From positions 1-7,342 of the forward strand of contig CAKTTT010000119.1 in assembly GCA_934615635.1 (NCBI GenBank): a DNA stretch of 7,342 bases, read 5' to 3'. Shown one piece after another: positions 1 to 5,625 of this stretch. The first letter of the stretch is position 1. The number at the start of each line of letters is the position of its first letter. Origin of the DNA: an uncultured Eubacteriales bacterium. GTDB taxonomy: Bacteria > Bacillota > Clostridia > Oscillospirales > Acutalibacteraceae. The translations under genes were made by a program, and so were the position numbers. The notes beneath the pieces were generated by a model, which was given only the letters and a program-made list of their open reading frames with translations, was not told where the DNA came from and did no database searches.

Positions 1-2357
1 CCTATATCCTGGCCGAGGCGCTGGCCGCTTCCGTGCTGAAGGACGAATACACGGTACTGGAAACCTATACCGGCCGGGAGCTGGAGGGCCGGGAATATGA
101 ACCGCTGTTCGATTTCGTCAAGCCGGAAAAGCCCTGCTGGTACGTCACCTGCGACACCTATGTCACCCTGACCGACGGCACCGGCGTGGTCCATATCGCC
201 CCCGCCTTTGGTGAGGACGACGCCAACGTGGGCAGGCGGTATGATCTGCCCTTCGTGCAACTGGTGGACGCCAAAGGGGAGATGACCAAGGAAACCCTCT
301 GGCCGGGCGTATTCTGCAAGGAAGCCGATCCCAAGGTGCTGGAAAATCTTCGGGGCCGCGGCCTGCTGTTTTCCGCGCCGGTGTTCGAGCACAGCTATCC
401 CCATTGCTGGCGGTGCGGCACTCCGTTGATCTATTACGCCCGGGACTCCTGGTTTATCAAGATGACCGCTGTCCGGGAGGACCTGATCCGCAACAACAAC
501 ACCGTCAACTGGATTCCCGAAAGCATCGGCAAGGGCCGGTTCGGCGATTGGCTGGAAAATGTGCAGGATTGGGGCATCAGCCGCAACCGGTATTGGGGGA
601 CCCCACTCAACGTGTGGGAGTGCGACTGCGGCCATCAAATCTGTGTGGGAAGCCGGGAAGAGCTGAAGAAGCTCTCGGATAACTGTCCGGACGGGGTGGA
701 GCTGCACCGGCCGTACATCGACGGGGTAACCATCCCCTGTCCCAAGTGCGGCAAGCCCATGAAGCGGGTGCCGGAGGTGATCGACTGCTGGTTCGATTCC
801 GGCTCCATGCCCTTTGCCCAGCACCATTATCCCTTTGAGAATCAGGAGCTGTTCCAGCAGCAGTTCCCCGCCGACTTCATCTCCGAGGCGGTGGACCAGA
901 CCCGGGGCTGGTTTTATTCGCTGCTGGCCATTTCCACCCTGCTGTTCAACCAGGCCCCTTACCGCAATGTGCTGGTGCTGGGCCATGTGCAGGATGAAAA
1001 CGGGCAGAAGATGTCCAAGTCCAAGGGCAACGCGGTGGATCCCTTCCAGGCGCTGGAAAGCTACGGCGCGGACGCCATCCGCTGGTATTTCTATAGCAAT
1101 TCCGCCCCCTGGCTGCCCAACCGGTTCCATGGCAAGGCGGTGCAGGAGGGGCAGCGCAAATTCATGTCCACCCTGTGGAACACCTACGCCTTCTTTGTCC
1201 TCTACGCCAACATCGATGATTTCGATGCTTCCCGCTATACCCTGGATCGGGCGACCATGACGGTGATGGATCGCTGGCTCCTCTCCCGTCTCAACACCCT
1301 GATCGCCACGGTGGACGGGCATCTGGAGAATTACCGGATTCCGGAGGCCGCCCGGGCGCTGCAGGATTTTGTAGAGGAGATGAGCAACTGGTACGTCCGC
1401 CGCAGCCGGGAACGGTTCTGGGCCAAGGGAATGGAGCCGGACAAGATCAGCGCCTATATGACGCTGTACACCGCTTTGGTGACGGTCGCCAAGGTGGCGG
1501 CCCCCATGATTCCCTTCATGTGCGAGGATATCTATCGCAATCTGGTCTGCAGCGTGGATTCCGCCGCGCCGGAGAGTGTGCATTTGTGCGATTATCCGGT
1601 TTGCGACGCCTCCTTTGTGGATGAGGAGCTGGAGCGGGAAATGGAATCGGTGCTGGAGATCGTCACCCTGGGACGCGCCGCTCGGAATACCGCCAACCGG
1701 AAGAACCGGCAGCCGCTGGCCGCCGTGTATGTCCGGGCGGACCGGAAGATCCCCGCATCCTTCCAGGAGATTGTCCGGGAAGAGCTGAACGTCAAGGAAT
1801 TCCGCTATGTGGAGGATGCCTCCCAGTTCGTTTCCTATACCTTTAAGCCTCAACTGAAGATTCTCGGCCAGAAATACGGCAAAAAAATCGGAGATATCCG
1901 CACGGCGTTGGCGGCGCTGGACGGCAGTCAAGCCAAAAAGGAGCTGGATGAGGCCGGCGCCATCGCCATTCAGGCGGGAGGAGAGACCATCCGGCTGACG
2001 GCGGAGGAGCTGCTGATCGAAACCGCCCAGACCGACGGCTATGTCACAGCCGAGGACTGGGGCACCTCGGTGGTGTTGGATACCACCCTGACCGACGAGC
2101 TGATCGAGGAGGGCTTTGTCCGGGAGATCACCAGCAAAATCCAATCCATGCGCAAGGACGCCGGCTTTGATGTGATGGATCATATCGTCGTTTACCAGAA
2201 GGGCAGCGAACGGGTGGCCGAAATTCTTCGGAATCACCGGGAGGAAATCGCTTCCGACGTGCTGGCGGAGGATATCCGCCTGGGTGAGCTGGAGGGCTTC
2301 ACCGCCGCCTGGAACCTCAACGGCGAAGAGGTGGAACTAGGCGTGAAAAAGATGTAA
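1..2357 (+). CDS. ileS: Isoleucyl-tRNA synthetase, type 2 (eukaryote-like), 5' end missing
   Basis: This cytoplasmic class I aminoacyl-tRNA synthetase charges tRNA-Ile with isoleucine and hydrolyses mischarged valine. The frame is open from base 3, so the first in-frame ATG (33) is internal; roughly 250 N-terminal residues, including the HIGH motif, lie upstream. Visible in order: part of the CP1 editing domain with GVVHIAPAFGEDD (about 186-221), PHCWRCGTPL, WGISRNRYWGTPL, a CPKCG zinc-ligand pair, VIDCWFDSGSMPF, DQTRGWFYSLL, the catalytic loop KMSKSKGN (1008-1031), then the helical anticodon-binding domain (MDRWLLSRLN ... NWYVRRSRERFW). The C-terminus is a DUF5915-type domain (FKPQLKILGQKYGKKIGDIR ... 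FVREITSKIQSMRKDAGF). The C-terminal zinc finger of type 1 bacterial IleRS is absent, which with KMSKSKGN points to type 2. Enzymes of that type are known to tolerate mupirocin better than type 1. The gene stands alone and is closed by a strong terminator 13 bases after its TAA. Identity is very secure. Confidence 0.97.
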   Translation, partial: YILAEALAASVLKDEYTVLETYTGRELEGREYEPLFDFVKPEKPCWYVTCDTYVTLTDGTGVVHIAPAFGEDDANVGRRYDLPFVQLVDAKGEMTKETLWPGVFCKEADPKVLENLRGRGLLFSAPVFEHSYPHCWRCGTPLIYYARDSWFIKMTAVREDLIRNNNTVNWIPESIGKGRFGDWLENVQDWGISRNRYWGTPLNVWECDCGHQICVGSREELKKLSDNCPDGVELHRPYIDGVTIPCPKCGKPMKRVPEVIDCWFDSGSMPFAQHHYPFENQELFQQQFPADFISEAVDQTRGWFYSLLAISTLLFNQAPYRNVLVLGHVQDENGQKMSKSKGNAVDPFQALESYGADAIRWYFYSNSAPWLPNRFHGKAVQEGQRKFMSTLWNTYAFFVLYANIDDFDASRYTLDRATMTVMDRWLLSRLNTLIATVDGHLENYRIPEAARALQDFVEEMSNWYVRRSRERFWAKGMEPDKISAYMTLYTALVTVAKVAAPMIPFMCEDIYRNLVCSVDSAAPESVHLCDYPVCDASFVDEELEREMESVLEIVTLGRAARNTANRKNRQPLAAVYVRADRKIPASFQEIVREELNVKEFRYVEDASQFVSYTFKPQLKILGQKYGKKIGDIRTALAALDGSQAKKELDEAGAIAIQAGGETIRLTAEELLIETAQTDGYVTAEDWGTSVVLDTTLTDELIEEGFVREITSKIQSMRKDAGFDVMDHIVVYQKGSERVAEILRNHREEIASDVLAEDIRLGELEGFTAAWNLNGEEVELGVKKM

Positions 2358-2370
2358 GATGTTTTAAAGG

Positions 2371-2420
2371 ACAAAACCGTCCCCGGAGCCGGCAACACGG
2401 CTCCGGGGACGGTTTTGTTT
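2371..2420 (+). terminator. Strong intrinsic terminator of ileS
   Basis: A perfect 20-bp inverted repeat (arms 2371-2390 and 2399-2418, loop GGCAACAC) starts 13 bases after the ileS stop codon. The stem is GC-rich in its centre and ends in an A-tract/T-tract pair, so the right arm runs into GGTTTTGTTTCTT. This is the layout of a Rho-independent terminator. The left flank (TTTTAAAGGACAAAA) also reads as a U-rich tail on the other strand, so it may stop leftward transcripts reading through from nth as well. Confidence 0.93.
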
Positions 2421-2449
2421 CTTGTGCAAACGGAGAAAAGACCAATCCA

Positions 2450-2469
2450 AAAGGCGGTTTTGCCGCTTT
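2450..2469 (-). terminator. Possible weak leftward terminator hairpin
   Basis: The arms AAAG(G)CGG (2450-2457, one bulged G) and CCGCTTT (2463-2469) enclose the loop TTTTG. Read on the minus strand the stem ends in CTTTT, which could act as a short U-tract for leftward transcripts from nth. On the plus strand no U-tract follows. The stem is short and bulged, so this is a tentative call. The rest of the 2421-2554 gap shows no other structure I can support, and no convincing promoter for the gene at 2555. Confidence 0.25.
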
Positions 2470-2554
2470 ACGGATGGTGGAAGGAATTACAACGAATCCA
2501 TATTCATTTGCCGGACAAAATACAAGCAGAATTGCCCGGGAAATGAGGATGGTT

Positions 2555-2995
2555 ATGACCAAAAACAAGCTTTGGCCAAAAGTCAAATGCGCCGTCGGCA
2601 TATTCTGTATCGGCGGTTTTCTGTACAATATGATCGAGATCGTATGGCGCGGGTATACCCACTGGACGATGTTTTTTGTGGGAGGCGCCTGTTTTCATGT
2701 GATGGGCCGTATCCACACCGGCCTTGAAAAGCTGAATACCTTTACACGATGCGCGCTTTGCTCCCTGGCGGTCACGGCGGTGGAATTCGTCAGCGGCTGT
2801 CTTTTCAACCTCAAGATGAAGCTGAATGTCTGGGACTACAGCGATATGCCCTTCAATATCAAGGGGCAGGTATGCCTGCTGTACACCCTGCTGTGGGGGG
2901 GGTTGAGCCTGATCGCGATCCCCGTTTACCGGTATTGCCGCGGGAAGCTGGAGGGCGGCCTGAAAAAGCGGGAAAAGAAAGCTATCCGCGAGTGA
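2555..2995 (+). CDS. CmpB-family (putative ABC-transporter type IV) small membrane protein
   Basis: This is a 146-residue integral membrane protein of unknown function. The pattern E-x-x-WRGYTHWTM (28-39), then EF (77-78), then VWDYSDMPFNIKGQ (92-105) matches, from memory, the family named 'putative ABC-transporter type IV' / CmpB, common in Bacillota. About four hydrophobic segments are visible: roughly residues 11-30, 38-53, 64-84 and 104-125. A strongly basic tail (126-146) follows, probably cytoplasmic. No ATPase, Walker motif or substrate-binding protein is encoded beside it, so the ABC label is only a family name. ATG 2555 was chosen because GAGG (2545-2548) lies six bases upstream; ATGs at 2543 and 2549 are alternatives, and the longer frame from 2474 lacks a ribosome binding site and would add a non-conserved hydrophilic extension. 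The DNA around its start looks less GC-rich than the neighbours. Its 3' end overlaps nth, which runs the other way, by 14 bp. The family call is fairly secure; the role is not known. Confidence 0.8.
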   Translation: MTKNKLWPKVKCAVGIFCIGGFLYNMIEIVWRGYTHWTMFFVGGACFHVMGRIHTGLEKLNTFTRCALCSLAVTAVEFVSGCLFNLKMKLNVWDYSDMPFNIKGQVCLLYTLLWGGLSLIAIPVYRYCRGKLEGGLKKREKKAIRE

Positions 2996-3623
2996 CGCCG
3001 ACGGCGGGGCAGAATTCCGCCAGAGCACAGCCGCCGCATTGGGGGGAACGGGCGCTGCAGGTATCCCGTCCGAAAAGGACCAGCCGGTGGCAGAAAGCGT
3101 TGCTTTCCTCCGGCGGCAGCAGCTTACGCAGAGCCAGCTCCACTTTGTAGGGGTCCTTGGTATCGCAGAGGCCGAGCCGATTGGAGATGCGGATGCAGTG
3201 GGTGTCCGCCACGACCACGCCCGGTTTGCCGTAGATATCGCCGCTGACCAGATTGGCCGTTTTCCGCCCCACGCCGGGAAGCTTTACCAGCTCCTCCACT
3301 GTGTCCGGCACCACGCCCCCGTATTGATCCCGAAGCATTTGTGCCATGGCCACGATGTCCCGGGCCTTGGTCTTGTACAGGCCGCAGGAACGGATGTAGC
3401 CGCCCACCTCCTCCGGGTCCGCCTGGGCAAAGGCCTCCAGGGTGGGATACCGCTGGAACAGGGCGGGGGTAACCATATTCACCCGGGCGTCGGTGCACTG
3501 CGCGGATAAGCGGGTGGCGATCAGAAGCTGCAAAGCGTCGGTGTAGGTCAGAGAACAGACGCCTTGCGGATAGACGGTTTTAAGGATTTCCACCGCCCGC
3601 AGGGCGGTTTGTTTTTTGTTCAT
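2982..3623 (-). CDS. nth: Endonuclease III (DNA glycosylase/AP lyase)
   Basis: This bifunctional base-excision repair enzyme removes oxidised pyrimidines such as thymine glycol and cleaves the resulting abasic site by beta-elimination. The 213-residue product matches the usual length (about 211 in E. coli). Visible parts: LLIATRLSAQCTD near residues 33-45; the helix-hairpin-helix LPGVGRKTANLV (115-126), with Lys121 as the catalytic lysine; VVADTHCIR with Asp140 as the catalytic aspartate; and a C-terminal 4Fe-4S loop with ligands Cys189, Cys196, Cys199 and Cys205 in the canonical C-x6-C-x2-C-x5-C spacing. All catalytic and cluster residues are intact. ATG 3623 was chosen because it matches the family N-terminus. 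A longer frame starting at 3710 would begin inside the promoter's -35 box and upstream of the predicted transcript start. The ribosome binding site is weak (AAAGG about 11 bases upstream). The gene diverges from the HDG-type glycosylase gene and converges on the CmpB-family gene. Confidence 0.96.
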   Translation of the reverse strand: MNKKQTALRAVEILKTVYPQGVCSLTYTDALQLLIATRLSAQCTDARVNMVTPALFQRYPTLEAFAQADPEEVGGYIRSCGLYKTKARDIVAMAQMLRDQYGGVVPDTVEELVKLPGVGRKTANLVSGDIYGKPGVVVADTHCIRISNRLGLCDTKDPYKVELALRKLLPPEESNAFCHRLVLFGRDTCSARSPQCGGCALAEFCPAVGVTRG

Positions 3624-3662
3624 GCCAATCACGACCTTTATCGAAAAAATCCGCCGGAAACC

Positions 3663-3691
3663 TTGTTTTTTCGCCGCTACCAGTTTATCAT
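3663..3691 (+). promoter_or_regulatory. Sigma-70/sigma-A promoter for the HDG-type glycosylase gene
   Basis: TTGTTT (3663-3668) and TATCAT (3686-3691, five of six matches to TATAAT) are separated by 17 bp. The start site would fall near 3698, about 30 bases ahead of the chosen ATG at 3728. The -35 box is only moderate (three of six). The element lies entirely between the two divergent genes and overlaps the nth promoter at 3686-3687. Confidence 0.6.
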
Positions 3692-3710
3692 GAAGCCATG
3701 ACGCTGTCAA
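3682..3710 (-). promoter_or_regulatory. Sigma-70/sigma-A promoter for nth
   Basis: Read on the minus strand, a perfect -35 box TTGACA (3705-3710) is followed after exactly 17 bp by TAAACT (3682-3687, four of six matches to the -10 consensus). Transcription would begin near 3675, leaving a leader of about 50 bases before the nth ATG at 3623. Its -10 box shares two bases with the -10 box of the rightward promoter, so the two polymerase sites overlap. Confidence 0.75.
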
Positions 3711-3712
3711 AC

Positions 3713-3720
3713 GGGGAGGG
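3713..3720 (+). promoter_or_regulatory. Ribosome binding site that fixes the glycosylase start
   Basis: GGGGAGGG sits seven bases before ATG 3728, an ideal Shine-Dalgarno arrangement. It lies downstream of the in-frame ATG at 3698, which has no such site and coincides with the predicted transcription start. This decides in favour of 3728. Confidence 0.85.
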
Positions 3721-3727
3721 AAGAAAA

Positions 3728-4234
3728 ATGACCGCCGGTTTTCCGCCGATCGCCGGTAAAGAAGCGCGCCTGTTGATCCTTGGAACCATGCCGTCGGTCA
3801 AATCCCAGGAAAAACGGCAATATTACGGGCATCCGCAAAACGCCTTCTGGCCGATCCTCTACGCCCTGTGGGAGCGTCCCCTTGAAGCGGATTATGGAAG
3901 GCGCTGCCGTTTTCTGCTGGATCAGGACATCGCTTTATGGGATGTGCTGGCGCGCTGCTGCCGGACGGGAAGCGCGGATACCGCCATCCGGGAGCCGGCC
4001 GCCAACGATTTTACCGCTTTCGCCGCGGCGCATCCCCATATCCAGGGCGTGTTTTTCAACTCCCAGAATGCCGGAAAGCTGTATGAGAGGCTTGTAAAGC
4101 CGGATCCCTTTTCAGCTTTGCCGAAGATCACGCTTCCCTCTACCAGCCCGGCCCGGGCCATGCGGTTTGAGGACAAGCTGGCCCTGTGGCGGCCGCTGCG
4201 GCGTTTTTGGGAAGAAGCGGCGGGAAAATGCTGA
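3728..4234 (+). CDS. DNA-deoxyinosine (hypoxanthine-DNA) glycosylase, UDG superfamily family 6
   Basis: This 168-residue protein probably excises hypoxanthine, the deamination product of adenine, from DNA, starting base-excision repair. Visible motifs are those of the HDG group (family 6) of the uracil-DNA glycosylase superfamily: LLILGTMPSVKS (15-26), the water/phosphate-loop motif; QYYGHPQNAFW (31-41), the hallmark of this group; ALWDV (69-73); RTGSADTAI (79-87); VFFNSQNA (108-115); and LPSTSPARA (136-144). Asn38 and Asn111 sit in the two conserved motifs where active-site asparagines are expected in this family. Published family members lack uracil activity and act on hypoxanthine; specificity here is inferred from that. 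Length is typical. The gene diverges from nth, another glycosylase gene, through overlapping promoters. No U-tailed terminator follows it, so some readthrough into glyA is possible. Family assignment is firm; exact substrate is less so. Confidence 0.88.
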   Translation: MTAGFPPIAGKEARLLILGTMPSVKSQEKRQYYGHPQNAFWPILYALWERPLEADYGRRCRFLLDQDIALWDVLARCCRTGSADTAIREPAANDFTAFAAAHPHIQGVFFNSQNAGKLYERLVKPDPFSALPKITLPSTSPARAMRFEDKLALWRPLRRFWEEAAGKC

Positions 4235-4283
4235 GAGTCTGGCGATTCTCTCCTGAAAAAGGCAAAATTTGTCTCGGATACCC

Positions 4284-4313
4284 TTGCGTTTCGCCCGGCA
4301 AAAATGGTATGAT
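4284..4313 (+). promoter_or_regulatory. Extended -10 promoter for the glyA operon
   Basis: TTGCGT (4284-4289) is followed after 18 bp by TATGAT (4308-4313, five of six matches). TG at 4305-4306, one base before the box, gives the extended -10 form TGnTATGAT. The surroundings are A/T-rich. Transcription would start near 4320, leaving a leader of only about 28 bases, too short for a glycine or other riboswitch. Confidence 0.72.
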
Positions 4314-4347
4314 AAAAAATATTCGTGTGTAAAGGGGAATGTGCAGC

Positions 4348-5598
4348 ATGTATGAGAATCTGATGGATACCATCGGCTTTGTCAAGGGGGCGGATCCGGA
4401 GGTCGGCGGGGCGATGGAGCAGGAGCTGTTCCGGCAGCGCCGCAACCTGGAGCTGATCGCTTCGGAAAACATCGTATCGCCCGCCGTGATGGCCGCCATG
4501 GGCAGCGTCCTGACAAATAAATACGCCGAGGGCTATCCGGGCAAGCGGTATTATGGCGGCTGCCAGGATGTGGACGTGGTGGAAAACATCGCCCGCGACC
4601 GGGCCTGCCGGCTGTTCGGCGCGGAGCACGCCAATGTGCAGCCCCATTCCGGCGCCCAAGCCAATCAAGCGGCCTATTTCGCCCTGATCGAGCCCGGCGA
4701 CACCGTTTTGGGCATGAATTTGGCCCACGGCGGACATCTGACCCACGGCAGCCCGGTGAATTTTTCCGGTAAACTGTATCATTTTGTCCCCTATGGCGTG
4801 GATGAGGAAACCGGCTACATCGATTATGACAAGGTCATGGCTTTGGCAAAGGAACATACCCCCAAGCTGATTGTGGCCGGGGCCAGCGCCTATCCCCGGG
4901 AGATCCGCTTCGATAAGCTGCGGGAGATCGCCGATGCCTGCGGCGCGAAGCTGATGGTGGATATGGCCCATATCGCGGGCCTGGTGGCCGCCGGCCGTCA
5001 TATGAATCCCGTGCCCTATGCCGACGTGGTGACCACCACCACCCATAAGACCCTGCGCGGCCCCCGGGGCGGCATGATCCTCTGCCGGGAAGAGCTGGCC
5101 AAGGCCATCGACAAATCGGTGTTCCCCGGCTCCCAGGGCGGACCTTTGATGCATGTCATCGCGGCCAAGGCGGTCTGCTTCGGCGAGGCGCTGACGCCCG
5201 CTTTCCAGAGCTATCAGGATCAGATCTGCAAAAACGCCAAGGCGTTGGCCGCCGGCCTGCTGAACCGCGGCCTCAAGCTGGTATCCGGCGGCACGGATAA
5301 CCATTTGATGCTGATGGATCTGCGGGAAACCGGTATCACCGGCAAGGAGCTGGAGCATCGTCTGGACGAGGTGTACATCACCGTCAACAAGAACACGATC
5401 CCCAACGAGCCGCTTTCTCCCTTTGTCACCAGCGGCATCCGGATCGGTACCCCCGCTGTCACCAGCCGCGGACTGGTGGAAGCGGATATGGAGCTGATTG
5501 CCGGCTTCATCGCCGATGCTATCGAGGACTTCGAGGGCAGGGCGGACGCTATCCGCGCCGGTGTGACCGCGCTTTGCGGCCGTTATCCGCTCTACTGA
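4348..5598 (+). CDS. glyA: Serine hydroxymethyltransferase
   Basis: This PLP-dependent cytosolic enzyme interconverts serine and tetrahydrofolate with glycine and 5,10-methylene-tetrahydrofolate, feeding glycine, purine, thymidylate and methionine synthesis. The product is 416 residues, normal for the family. Visible motifs: NLELIASENIVS, the tetrahydrofolate/PLP region NKYAEGYPGKRYYGG, NVQPHSGAQAN, LAHGGHLTHG, the PLP-pyridine aspartate in LMVDMAHIAGLVAAG, and the Schiff-base lysine Lys234 in VTTTTHKTLRGPRGG (AAG at 5047-5049). SGIRIGTPAVTSRG near the C-terminus is the usual carboxylate-binding arginine segment. ATG 4348 is preferred because AAAGGGG (4331-4337) lies ten bases upstream; in-frame ATG 4339 is only one base from that site. 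It heads a probable operon with rarA, 27 bp downstream. All expected catalytic residues are present. Confidence 0.97.
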   Translation: MYENLMDTIGFVKGADPEVGGAMEQELFRQRRNLELIASENIVSPAVMAAMGSVLTNKYAEGYPGKRYYGGCQDVDVVENIARDRACRLFGAEHANVQPHSGAQANQAAYFALIEPGDTVLGMNLAHGGHLTHGSPVNFSGKLYHFVPYGVDEETGYIDYDKVMALAKEHTPKLIVAGASAYPREIRFDKLREIADACGAKLMVDMAHIAGLVAAGRHMNPVPYADVVTTTTHKTLRGPRGGMILCREELAKAIDKSVFPGSQGGPLMHVIAAKAVCFGEALTPAFQSYQDQICKNAKALAAGLLNRGLKLVSGGTDNHLMLMDLRETGITGKELEHRLDEVYITVNKNTIPNEPLSPFVTSGIRIGTPAVTSRGLVEADMELIAGFIADAIEDFEGRADAIRAGVTALCGRYPLY

Positions 5599-5625
5599 TA
5601 TCATCCGAAGGGAGGCGCACGCCCT

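Noticed and set aside
2504..3028. Minus-strand open frame opposite the CmpB-family gene
   Set aside because: Its product has no family resemblance, and the plus-strand frame has clear membrane helices and conserved family motifs.
3624..3710. 29-codon N-terminal extension of nth
   Set aside because: It would start inside the -35 box of the nth promoter, upstream of the predicted transcript start, and the shorter form matches the family length.
3698..3727. Ten-codon N-terminal extension of the HDG-type glycosylase
   Set aside because: ATG 3698 coincides with the predicted transcription start and has no ribosome binding site, whereas ATG 3728 has an excellent one.
4233..4250. Hairpin GAGAGTC / GATTCTC over the glycosylase stop codon as a terminator
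   Set aside because: The 7-bp stem contains a G-U pair and is followed by CTGAAAAAGG, not a U-tract, so it does not qualify as an intrinsic terminator.
4235..4347. Glycine riboswitch or other leader RNA ahead of glyA
   Set aside because: The gap is only 113 bp and the best promoter leaves a leader of about 28 bases, too short for a riboswitch aptamer.
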